From Deinococcus sp. (GTDB taxonomy: Bacteria > Deinococcota > Deinococci > Deinococcales > Deinococcaceae), in the NCBI RefSeq assembly GCF_025362455.1, contig NZ_JANYGJ010000049.1, positions 1 through 28,398 of the forward strand: 28,398 bases of DNA. The letters are read 5' to 3'. The position numbers were made by a program, and so were the translations under genes. Under the pieces are notes generated by a model. It did no database searches. It was not told where the DNA came from and saw only the letters and a program-made list of their open reading frames with translations. The stretch's first letter is position 1, and each line of letters starts with the position of its first letter. This document shows positions 7,211-14,220 of the stretch, in pieces.

Positions 7211-7663
7211 ATGACCCTTGTTGGCGCGGATTTACCAGAAAAAACCCTGGAACTGGATGAACTATGGTCTTTCGTGTTCAAAAAATCGCAGAAAGTCTGG
7301 GTATGGATCGCCCTATGTGCGACGACCCGGCAGGTCGTCGCTTTCGTCGTCGGAGATCGCAGTGAGGAGACCTGCCAGATTCTATGGAATGAGGTGCCAC
7401 AGAGCTACAAACTGGCCCACCTGTACTCAGATTTCTGGAGCGCTTACCAATTGGTCTTGCCCAGTGTGCAGCATCAAGCAGTTGGCAAGGACAGTGGCAA
7501 AACGAATCACATCGAGCGTTGGAATAATACGTTGCGCCAGAGGTTGGCCCAGTTTGTCAGGAAAACCTTGAGCTTCTCAAAATGCGTCCACCAACATTTC
7601 GCCCGCCTTAAGCTTTTCATCCACTGCTACAACCGGGAACGAAGCTGTGCCATCTTACCCTGA
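7211..7663 (+). CDS. insB: IS1 transposase catalytic part (InsB)
   Basis: 150 aa from ATG 7211; the frame is open upstream to the A7 slippage site, as expected for a -1 frameshift product of insA and insB. The DDE-type catalytic residues of the IS1 family are visible: D in LELDELWSFV, D in YSDFWSAY and E in NHIERWNNTLRQRLAQF. The stop lies inside the right inverted repeat, as in IS1. Alone it lacks the zinc-finger/HTH DNA-binding part, which is interrupted in this copy. Confidence 0.85.
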   Translation: MTLVGADLPEKTLELDELWSFVFKKSQKVWVWIALCATTRQVVAFVVGDRSEETCQILWNEVPQSYKLAHLYSDFWSAYQLVLPSVQHQAVGKDSGKTNHIERWNNTLRQRLAQFVRKTLSFSKCVHQHFARLKLFIHCYNRERSCAILP

Positions 7664-7672
7664 GCCACTACC

Positions 7673-7921
7673 CAGTACACCAGTAATGAGTACCGACAGG
7701 CTCTGGAACGCCTGAAGGCGTTCCAGAGTATGAGCCGCAAAGGAGAATGCTGGGACAACGCAAGGGTGGAGAGCTTTTTCTCGACCCTCAAGCTGGAACT
7801 CGACCTTCATAAGAGCCAGGGAACCCGCGCCCAGACGCGGGAGATCGTCTTCGAGTGGGTTGAAGTGTTTTACAACCGCTTTCGTCGCCACTCCAGCCTG
7901 GGGCAGCGCTCAACGGCCTAA
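7673..7921 (+). pseudogene. 3' fragment of an IS3-family transposase (orfB)
   Basis: The open frame starts exactly at the base after the IS1 right end: QYTSNEYRQALERLK, then SMSRKGECWDNARVESFFSTLK, ending in a YNRFRRHSSLGQ-like tail. These are the C-terminal rve/DDE motifs of IS3 orfB, including the last catalytic Glu. The first two-thirds of orfB and all of orfA are missing, and no matching left half lies on the other side of the IS1. The IS3 right end may lie near 7971, where sequence begins TG on the minus strand, about 10 bp past the ribitol dehydrogenase stop. The perfect 12-bp inverted repeat at 7701-7728 lies within its coding part. Confidence 0.85.
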
Positions 7922-7979
7922 TTCGAAAATCACTGGAACAGACTGAACTGACACTCCACCAAACCCTTGCAATTTCAAG

Positions 7980-8708
7980 TTATAAATCGAGACTCTGGGG
8001 AACGATGACGAGATCGCGGATCGTGATATTGCGTGGCCGTGTCAGCATGAACATGACGGCCTCAGCGACTTCCTTGGCTTCCATGAGGCTACCGTTGGCC
8101 AGAGCTTCATCGCGCTTGGCCTGAGGCCAGTCATTGATCAGCGCCGTCACGACCGGCCCCGGCAAGACGGCACCGACGCGCAGACCATGCTTGGCGACCT
8201 GTCTGCGCACTGTGTGGACGAACGCCTGCACGGCATGTTTGGACGCCGTGTAGATCGGCTCCCACACGACAGGCACCACGCCAGCGACTGAACTGGTCAC
8301 GACGATATCGCCACTCTTGCGTTCAATCATATGAGGCAGCACCGCTTGAATGCTGCGGAAGGTGGCGTTGATGTTGAGGTCGAGCATCCGGTCCCAGGCG
8401 TCGGGATCGCCCGTGGCGACCTCACCGCCGATGTAGGAACCGGCGTTGGCGTGAAAGATATCGAGGTGCCCAGCCGCCTCCAGAATCTGCGGCATCATGG
8501 TGGCGACGCTTTTTTTGTCGAGCAGATCGATGACGAGCGGAGTGGCGTCAGGGCCGATCTCGGCACACTGCTGAACGAGCGCTTTTTCGTCTCTGTCCAC
8601 CAGGACGACCCTGGCACCCGCAGCGGCCATATGTATGGCGCATTCGAGTCCGATTCCGGAAGCGGCGCCCGTCACTGCTGCCACCTTACCTACGAGGCTG
8701 TGTTGCAT
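7980..8708 (-). CDS. rbtD: Ribitol 2-dehydrogenase (SDR family)
   Basis: Oxidises ribitol to D-ribulose with NAD+. It is 242 aa, an SDR with TGAASGIG (13-20), NAG (88-90), a catalytic Ser at about 140, Y153 and K157. From memory it closely follows Klebsiella ribitol dehydrogenase over its whole length: GDPDAWDRMLDLNINA, SVAGVVPVVWEPIYTASK and RVGAVLPGPVVTAL all correspond. That makes this assignment far more specific than a generic SDR. GGAG lies about 10 nt before the ATG. It is the last gene of the sugar ABC operon, 26 bp after the permease. No ribulokinase is present in this window, so ribulose must be phosphorylated by an enzyme encoded elsewhere. Confidence 0.88.
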   Translation of the reverse strand: MQHSLVGKVAAVTGAASGIGLECAIHMAAAGARVVLVDRDEKALVQQCAEIGPDATPLVIDLLDKKSVATMMPQILEAAGHLDIFHANAGSYIGGEVATGDPDAWDRMLDLNINATFRSIQAVLPHMIERKSGDIVVTSSVAGVVPVVWEPIYTASKHAVQAFVHTVRRQVAKHGLRVGAVLPGPVVTALINDWPQAKRDEALANGSLMEAKEVAEAVMFMLTRPRNITIRDLVIVPQSLDL

Positions 8709-8734
8709 TTATAAACATCTCCAAGAATTCAAGG

Positions 8735-10006
8735 TCAGGCCCGTCCACTCGACATCCGCGAGCGGCGCGACAGGGAATCGACGATGACGGCGATCGCCAG
8801 CACGGCGCCGGTAATCATGTAGCGGAGCGACGACGACAGGTCGAGCAGCGTCAGGCCGCTGGAGATCGCCTGGATGACGATGATTCCGAGCAGGGCCGAG
8901 TAAGCGCTGCCGCGCCCACCGAACAGACTGGTGCCGCCGATCACCGCCGCAGCAATGGCATTCAGGTTGACGTCGCCAGTACCGGCCTGTTGACTGGCCG
9001 AAGCCAGCCGGGCCGCCGCCAGTATGCCGCCGAGGGCCGCCAGCGTCGAACAGATCATGAACGCGCTCATGTAAATGCGGCGCACATTGATGCCCGAACG
9101 CCTGGCCGCTTCGGGATTGCCGCCAACGGCGGTCAGCGAACGCCCCCACTGCGTCTGCTTGAGCGCGTAATTCATGGCCACGACCAGGACGACAAACAAG
9201 CCGAAGATCCAGGGCACGCCGCGCGTCTGGTTGAGGTAAAAGACGATGAATTCCAGGCCTATGAAGATCGCCAGCGCCTTGATCGCGACCGAGACCATCG
9301 GTTGCGTCGACAGACCAGACGCCTTACGACGCTGCTCAGTCCGGTAGTTGGTCACGAAGACACCGACGGCGGCCAGAGCGACGAGCGCGTAGGCCAACCA
9401 GCTCGGCACCGTCAGGAGCTGCCCGAAGGAGACCAGCGGCGAGCCGAACGGCAGGTTGATCGAACCCGTCGAGCGCAGGATGTAGAGTTGCAGCCCAAGG
9501 AAGGCCAGCAGCCCGGAAAGGGTGGACACGAAGCTCGGCATGCCCAGCCAGTTGAAGAGGAAGGCGTAGGCCGCGCCGATGAGCGCACCGATGATGAGCG
9601 CCGCGATGATCGCCAGCGGCACGGGCCACCCCAGATTGACCCACAGGGTGCCAACCAGTGCGGAGGCGAAGCCGCTGACCGAGCCGACCGACAGATCGAT
9701 CTGCGCCACCATCAGCACACAGACGATGCCGAGCGAGATCACGCCGATCGTCGAGGAATCGAACAGCAGGTTGGCGAGGTTGCTGCTCGACAAGAAGACC
9801 GGGTTGAGGATCTGGAAGACAGTGCAGATGATGAGCAGGCCGATGATGACCGGCAGGAAGCCGAGATCGCCCGATTTGACCCGCGTGATGAAGGCCTCGA
9901 ACGCGCCGCCGATGCCGGTCGCGTGCTTGACACGGACGTCGGCCCGGTCAAGAAGTGGGGGGTCGAGCAATGGGATGTCGGACACACCGTCTTTCGGTTT
10001 ACTCAT
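8735..10006 (-). CDS. Sugar ABC transporter permease (XylH/RbsC type)
   Basis: Inner-membrane channel of a CUT2-type sugar importer. It is 423 aa with a hydrophilic N-terminal arm of about 45 residues and then some 9-10 hydrophobic segments. The conserved late motif GGNPEAARRSGINVRR is followed by LGGILAAARLASASQQAGTG and AAVIGGTSLFGGRGS, the cytoplasmic loop that meets the ATPase. It is slightly longer than XylH, with a soluble loop near 210-225. Its ATG overlaps the ATPase stop in ATGA, indicating coupled translation. The substrate is inferred from rbtD and is probably ribitol or another pentitol. Confidence 0.92.
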   Translation of the reverse strand: MSKPKDGVSDIPLLDPPLLDRADVRVKHATGIGGAFEAFITRVKSGDLGFLPVIIGLLIICTVFQILNPVFLSSSNLANLLFDSSTIGVISLGIVCVLMVAQIDLSVGSVSGFASALVGTLWVNLGWPVPLAIIAALIIGALIGAAYAFLFNWLGMPSFVSTLSGLLAFLGLQLYILRSTGSINLPFGSPLVSFGQLLTVPSWLAYALVALAAVGVFVTNYRTEQRRKASGLSTQPMVSVAIKALAIFIGLEFIVFYLNQTRGVPWIFGLFVVLVVAMNYALKQTQWGRSLTAVGGNPEAARRSGINVRRIYMSAFMICSTLAALGGILAAARLASASQQAGTGDVNLNAIAAAVIGGTSLFGGRGSAYSALLGIIVIQAISSGLTLLDLSSSLRYMITGAVLAIAVIVDSLSRRSRMSSGRA

Positions 10007-10821
10007 GGCCTCGCCTCATTGACATGTTCGCGCTGGGCGCGGCGCCCGGCACGCCGGGTGACAGAATTTTCAGAGGCGCCCGTGATGGCGCTGACCAGCT
10101 CCTCGTTCGAGGCGTCGGGCGTGAGAATGCCGTTGTTGCGTCCGAGCCGGAGCACGACGATCCGGTCGGCGACGGCTCGCACATCCTCCATGTTATGGCT
10201 GATCATCAGTACGCCCAGGCCACGCGCGCGCACCCGCTCGATGAGGTCGAGTACCTCCGCCGTCTGCGCGACGCCGAGGGCCGCCGTCGGCTCGTCGAGC
10301 ATGATCAGTTTGGGCTCGAGCAGCAGCGACCGGGCGATGGCGACGGTCTGGCGCTGGCCGCCCGACAGCGAGGCGATCGGTTCCCGCACGCTTGGAATAC
10401 GTGCCGAGAGTTCGTTGAGGAGCGTCCAGGCGCGAACTTCCATGCCCACTTCGTCGAGATGCCAGGGGTTCTGTTCGCGCCCCAGAAAGATATTGGCGAC
10501 GACATCGAGGTTCTCGCACAGGGCCAGGTCCTGAAAGACCGTCGCGATGCCGAGATTGAGCGCCGTCGACGGATCGGCGAGTTTGACCGGCTTTCCGTCG
10601 AAGAAAATCTCTCCGGCGCTCGGTTGATGAACGCCAGCGAGAACCTTGACCAGCGTCGATTTGCCAGCACCGTTGTCACCCACCAGGGCCACAACTTCAC
10701 CGGCATGAACGTCAAATTCGATATCGCTGAGCGCCGAGACGGCGCCGAAATGCTTGGAGATGCCGCGCAGGCTGAGCACCGGCTCTCCGCGAGGTGCTGC
10801 GCTTTCCGGAAAATCACTCAT
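10003..10821 (-). CDS. Sugar ABC transporter ATP-binding protein, single domain
   Basis: 272 aa with one nucleotide-binding domain: Walker A GDNGAGKST at about 48-56, Q-loop in VFQDLAL, signature LSGGQRQ, Walker B LIMLDEP, and the switch His in ISHN. CUT2 importers usually have a tandem ATPase (RbsA, XylG); single-domain forms, such as the FrcA type, must act as homodimers. The C-terminus ends in a basic stretch (RRAGRRAQR). It lies 112 bp downstream of the binding-protein gene, with a strong hairpin in the gap, and overlaps the permease start by 4 bp. Confidence 0.93.
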   Translation of the reverse strand: MSDFPESAAPRGEPVLSLRGISKHFGAVSALSDIEFDVHAGEVVALVGDNGAGKSTLVKVLAGVHQPSAGEIFFDGKPVKLADPSTALNLGIATVFQDLALCENLDVVANIFLGREQNPWHLDEVGMEVRAWTLLNELSARIPSVREPIASLSGGQRQTVAIARSLLLEPKLIMLDEPTAALGVAQTAEVLDLIERVRARGLGVLMISHNMEDVRAVADRIVVLRLGRNNGILTPDASNEELVSAITGASENSVTRRAGRRAQREHVNEARP

Positions 10822-10858
10822 TTCATCGGGCCTTTCCCTTGCTGACTGGAAGAGTGCG

Positions 10859-10900
10859 GCACAGGGATCGTCCGCCTACTTGGGCAGACGACCCCTGTGC
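10859..10900 (-). terminator. Hairpin between binding-protein and ATPase genes
   Basis: The arms 10859-10872 and 10887-10900 are inverted repeats of 14 bp with one mismatch (GCACAGGGATCGTC against GACGACCCCTGTGC), around a 14-nt loop. There is no T-run after it. In ABC operons a hairpin here commonly protects the upstream mRNA or partially terminates, so the binding protein is made in excess. That role is inferred. Confidence 0.6.
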
Positions 10901-10905
10901 TGCTG

Positions 10906-10947
10906 TTACGGGTTGATGCTTACAGGCTAATGCTTACGGGTTGATGC
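10906..10947. repeat. Three 14-bp tandem units across the binding-protein stop codon
   Basis: Units 10906-10919 and 10934-10947 are both TTACGGGTTGATGC; the middle one, 10920-10933, is TTACAGGCTAATGC. The last unit encodes the final GINP and stop codon on the minus strand, so the end of the gene has been copied downstream twice. Confidence 0.85.
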
Positions 10948-11998
10948 CCAGCTTCTTGCAGCCGTCTTCGTACCCCTTGCACAGCTCGGCGGCAGCGACG
11001 ATCGGCTGACCGTTGAGCTTCTTGTCGATGACCTCGGCCTTGAGGTTCTCGGCGGTGATCAGGGTCGGCACGAAGAGCTTCGACGGCGTGTTGAAGAGCG
11101 TCTTGTCGGCCTTGACCTTCTCACCTTTGAGCAGCGCCACGGCCACGTCCGCAGCCGCGCCCGCCACGATCTCGCTCGGCTTGAGGATCGTGTTGTACTG
11201 GATGCCCGCGACGATGTATTGCAGCCCCGCAATGGTCGCGTCGTTGCCGGTCACCGGCGGGATCGGGTTGACCCCCGCCGCCTTGAACGCCGCGACGGCG
11301 CCGCCCGCCGTGCCGTCATTGGCGGCGACGACGCCGAGAATCTGCTTGCCAAAGCGCGTCACCTGGCCGCTGGCCCACTGCTGGGCCTTGCTCGGTGCCC
11401 ACTCTGGGGTGTCGTACACGGACAGGGTCTTGTACCCGCTGGACGCCAGGCCCGACTGAATGCCCTTCTTGATCAGCCCGGCGGCAGCGTCGGTGGGCGA
11501 ACCGTTGATGTTCAGAATGCCGCCCTGCGCGGTCGGCACGTTCGTCTTCTTGAGATGGTCGACCAGTGAGGTCGCGATCGCCTTGCCGATGGCTTCATTG
11601 TCAAAGGAGACGTAGAAATCGGCCTTCGCGCTCGGAATCGGGCGGTCATAGGCGATCACCTTGATGCCTTGCCCCTGGGCCCGCTTGACCAACGAAGCCG
11701 CCGCCGACGTGTCGACCGCGTCCAGAACGATGGCCTTGGCGCCCTGAGAGATCACGGAGTTGAACTGCTGCTGCTGCTTGGTGGCGTCCCCATCCGCATT
11801 CAGATAAAGCACCTTGCAGCTTGGGCACAGCGTCTTCATTCGGGCGACAAAGCCCGGATAGTCGTGCTGCTCGTAGCGCGTGGACGCCTGATCGGGCATC
11901 AGGAACGCGACGGTCGCGTTGTTCAAGGTCTGGGCGTTGGCCTGTGCGCCAAGGACGACACTCAGCAGGGCGGCAGAAAAAGCAAGGGTACGTTTCAT
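10934..11998 (-). CDS. Sugar ABC transporter substrate-binding protein (XylF/RbsB-like)
   Basis: Extracytoplasmic binding protein, 354 aa. A Sec signal peptide (MKRTLAFSAALLSVVLGAQA, cleavage likely after ANA or AQA) precedes a type-1 periplasmic-binding fold: VAFLMPDQASTRYE, then DAVDTSAAASLVKRAQ, VIAYDRPI and AANDGTAGGAVAAFKAAG, all typical of xylose/ribose binding proteins. Two cysteine pairs (LCPSCK near 58, and near the C-terminus) could form disulfides. ATG 11998 is chosen because GGAGG precedes it and the signal peptide starts there; the frame upstream belongs to a decayed duplicate start. Operon context suggests a pentitol ligand. Confidence 0.92.
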   Translation of the reverse strand: MKRTLAFSAALLSVVLGAQANAQTLNNATVAFLMPDQASTRYEQHDYPGFVARMKTLCPSCKVLYLNADGDATKQQQQFNSVISQGAKAIVLDAVDTSAAASLVKRAQGQGIKVIAYDRPIPSAKADFYVSFDNEAIGKAIATSLVDHLKKTNVPTAQGGILNINGSPTDAAAGLIKKGIQSGLASSGYKTLSVYDTPEWAPSKAQQWASGQVTRFGKQILGVVAANDGTAGGAVAAFKAAGVNPIPPVTGNDATIAGLQYIVAGIQYNTILKPSEIVAGAAADVAVALLKGEKVKADKTLFNTPSKLFVPTLITAENLKAEVIDKKLNGQPIVAAAELCKGYEDGCKKLGINP

Positions 11999-12014
11999 GA
12001 GGTTCCTCCGAAAT

Positions 12015-12145
12015 AAGATCAGGGTGCAGGAGAGCAGCTTCAAAAGCCGGGAAATACTAGGGCCGTCTAAAACAGTACGGGCGATTCCCGCAAAGGAGCG
12101 CGCGACGGCGAGCAACGCGCCGGACAGAGCGAGCGTTCAGTTCAT
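12015..12145 (-). pseudogene. Decayed second signal-peptide start upstream of the binding-protein gene
   Basis: On the minus strand CAGGAGGAACCC precedes an ATG at 12145. The frame reads M-N-stop-TLALSGALLAVA, which mirrors MKRTLAFSAALLSVV of the intact gene at 11998, with TGA (12137-12139) where Arg would be. Similarity fades after about 15 codons. This looks like the 5' end of a duplicated or recombined binding-protein gene. Together with 12146-12323 it makes up the 325-bp gap, which otherwise holds only a 14-bp repeat array. Confidence 0.6.
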
Positions 12146-12224
12146 GGGTTCCTCCTGGAACGAAAAAAGGGTTTGATTTCGGGGGGTTGATTTCGGGACG
12201 TCGTCTCGAAAGCGCACGGGGGTA

Positions 12225-12294
12225 GGCCCAGTAAGTCAGGTCCAGCGAATCAGGCCCGATGAGCCAGGCCCAGCGAGTCAGGCCCAGTGAGCCA
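12225..12294. repeat. Five tandem 14-bp degenerate units
   Basis: GGCCCAGTAAGTCA, GGTCCAGCGAATCA, GGCCCGATGAGCCA, GGCCCAGCGAGTCA and GGCCCAGTGAGCCA run head to tail from 12225 to 12294. They lie about 30 bp past the stop of the damaged alcohol dehydrogenase (minus strand). The period equals that of the repeat at 10906-10947, but the sequence is different. Confidence 0.85.
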
Positions 12295-12323
12295 GCCGTC
12301 CCCGTGCGGGACGTGTTCAGGCG

Positions 12324-13256
12324 TCACATGGTCGGGACCGACCTCTTCGGGTGGGTGACGGCTTTCAGGTCGTAGTGGTGCGTGGAAATGCTGGCGATGT
12401 CCAAGCGGCCCCGCGAGACCAGTTCGGTGGCGCGGGGATAGATCTGCCCCATCCGGCGCGACATCTTGATGATCGGGGCCTTGCGCCTGGCGTTGGCCGC
12501 GTTCATCTCGAATCGGTCGCCGTCCGGGATACCGACCAGCGTCACCCGGCCCCCGATGCGGGCCACCTGCGCCGCCTGATCGGGGGCGTCGGGGCAAATC
12601 GTCGCCTCCAGCACGTCAGCTTCGCCCCGCACATGGGCCGCCCCGCAGACCCGCGCCACCTGAGCGATCATCCGCCCGATCGGTCCGGCACCGAGCACCG
12701 TCACGCCACTCATGGGCCTGATGTTGGTGATGTCGAGCGCGTGCAGCGCTGCGCCCAACGGTTCGGGCAGCGCTGTCAGGGCTGGGGCAGAGTCCTCCGG
12801 TACGGCGAACAGGCTGTGGGGCGGCACCGGGACGTACTCGGCCAGTCCGCCGTTCACGCCTGGAGAACCCAGGAAGCGCACGTTCGGGCAGAGGTTTGGA
12901 TACCCGGCCAGGCACTGTTCGCAGTGGCCACAGTTCTGAGCGGGATCGGCGGCAACCAGGCTGCCGTCTGGGAGGCCGAATCGTTCACCGCTGCCGCCGA
13001 TCACGGTGGCTGCGAACTCGTGGCCGGGGGTCGTGGGCGCCTTGATCGCGGCTGGCCCGGTGCCTCCCTCGTGGTGGTCGTGCATGTCTGAGCCGCAGAC
13101 ACTCACGGCGCTGTGCCTCAGCATCACCTCGCCGGGAAGCGCTTCGGGCCTGCGCTCGTCGCGGAGCCGCAGATCGTGCGGGCCGTGCAGTAAGGCCCGC
13201 CTCATGGTCTGTCCCTGGCTGACGTCGTGGTGCTGCTCCGTCAAAGCCTGCGTCAT
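12324..13256 (-). pseudogene. Zinc-dependent alcohol dehydrogenase (sorbitol/threonine DH-like), internally deleted
   Basis: 310 aa from the ATG, with GGGGAGGA (13264-13271) upstream and ATGA overlap with the deoR stop. The catalytic zinc side is intact: C54 in VCGSD, GHE 78-80, and structural-zinc cysteines 109, 112, 115 and 123. The NAD fold has GAGPIG (189-194), but from about residue 208 it jumps from VCGAAHV to RGEADVLEAT. Family members have about 40-50 residues here, including the second strand with the NAD-ribose acid. The C-terminus, after ISTHHYDL, runs into an unrelated 12-residue tail in place of the usual last helix and strand. The frame stays open, so a protein may be made, but activity is doubtful. 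Confidence 0.8.
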
Positions 13257-14080
13257 GCTTCGTTCCTCCCCCTCGCCCTGCCTGACCGCGTCCCTTCCGC
13301 TTCGAATTCTTCGCAAAACAGCGTCTCCACATCGTTTGCCGCGCAGTGCTGCTGGTAAGTGGGCGGCATACTATCGGTCACGATCACGTGCATGTCTTTC
13401 AGCAGCCCCACCTCCGGCCCGGCCATCAGGTCATATTTGCTGGCATCGGTCAACAGCACGGTCTTGCGCGCCGCACGGATCACCGCTCTGATCACACGGG
13501 CCTCCTCATCGGTGTAGACGGTCAGGCCGCCGCTGAGGCTGACCCCTGTCACGGCGATGAAGGCGTAGTCGAGTTTCAGCTCGGCCAGTGCGGCCTCGGT
13601 GGCCGGACCGACCAGCGCCTCGACGAAGCCCACCAGTTGGCCGCCCAGCAGCGTCACGGTGACACCAGGATGACCGGCCCGTGCCAGCGCGGTGGCCGTA
13701 GGGAGGCTGTTGGTATACACCTGAAGCCCGTCGGTCTCTAACAGCTTGGCCAATTCGTAAGCGGTGCTGCCCGGCCCCAGGTACAGACTGGTCTCTGGCC
13801 GGACCAGTGGCAGCGCGCGCCGCGCCACCGCGACCTTGACCGGGTGGTTTTGCACCACCCGGTCCTGATAGGTCAGCTCGATGTAGTTGCGCAACACCGC
13901 CCCGCCGTGGACCTTACGGAGCAGGTTGCGCCGGGCCAATGAGGTGAGGTCGCGGTGAATGGTCATCTCGGACACGCCCAGGGCCAGGGCCAGATCGGCG
14001 ACCCTACAACTTCCGCGCTGTTGCAGCGTTTCGAGAACGTAACGGTGCCGTTCATCGACCATCAGTTGGGAGCTGGACAT
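13253..14080 (-). CDS. DeoR-family transcriptional regulator
   Basis: 275 aa. The N-terminal DeoR winged helix (about 8-62, with LALALGVSEMTIHRDLTSLARRN) precedes a DeoRC sugar-phosphate sensor (LGPGSTAYELAKLL, YTNSLPTATAL, LLGG, LTDASKYD). Such proteins usually repress sugar operons until a phosphorylated sugar binds. ATG 14080 is chosen because GGAGGG lies 10 nt upstream and it begins just ahead of the HTH. It is the first gene behind the promoter at 14192-14220 and overlaps the alcohol dehydrogenase start by 4 bp. Likely effectors, by inference, are ribulose or xylulose phosphates. Confidence 0.93.
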   Translation of the reverse strand: MSSSQLMVDERHRYVLETLQQRGSCRVADLALALGVSEMTIHRDLTSLARRNLLRKVHGGAVLRNYIELTYQDRVVQNHPVKVAVARRALPLVRPETSLYLGPGSTAYELAKLLETDGLQVYTNSLPTATALARAGHPGVTVTLLGGQLVGFVEALVGPATEAALAELKLDYAFIAVTGVSLSGGLTVYTDEEARVIRAVIRAARKTVLLTDASKYDLMAGPEVGLLKDMHVIVTDSMPPTYQQHCAANDVETLFCEEFEAEGTRSGRARGRNEA

Positions 14081-14191
14081 GGAATTTTCACCCTCCAGAA
14101 CGTGAAAGATTGGAGAAAAAGCGTTCCGTCTCTGGCGGCAGGTCAACCGATCTGGTTTGTACGTTGGAGAGTGGAATTTTGTTATGCATAG

Positions 14192-14220
14192 AGTATGAAG
14201 CAAAAAACCACGAAGGTCAA
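14192..14220 (-). promoter_or_regulatory. Sigma70-like promoter of the pentitol operon
   Basis: On the minus strand: -35 TTGACC (14215-14220), a 17-bp spacer, -10 CATACT (14192-14197). The expected start is near 14185, giving a leader of about 105 nt to deoR. The palindrome TATGCATA (14183-14190) lies on the predicted start and could be the DeoR operator. A second inverted repeat, CACAAC-N11-GTTGTG (14371-14393), lies further upstream. Confidence 0.65.

Larger units (their letters stand above)
6900..7672 (+). mobile_element. IS1-family insertion sequence, complete ends, defective
   Basis: A 773-bp element, close to the 768 bp of IS1. The 22 bp at 6900-6921 are the exact reverse complement of 7651-7672. 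It carries insA and insB in the usual overlapping arrangement. The flanks (6892-6899 and 7673-7680) show no 8-9-bp target duplication. The right end directly touches a truncated IS3-family transposase, so one flank was probably replaced by a deletion. A stop codon in insA makes autonomous transposition unlikely. Confidence 0.9.

Noticed and set aside
8990..10534. 514-codon plus-strand frame opposite the sugar permease and ATPase genes
   Set aside because: It lies antisense to two clear ABC genes, is extremely rich in Arg, Asp and His, and has no domain; long antisense frames are expected in GC-rich codon usage.
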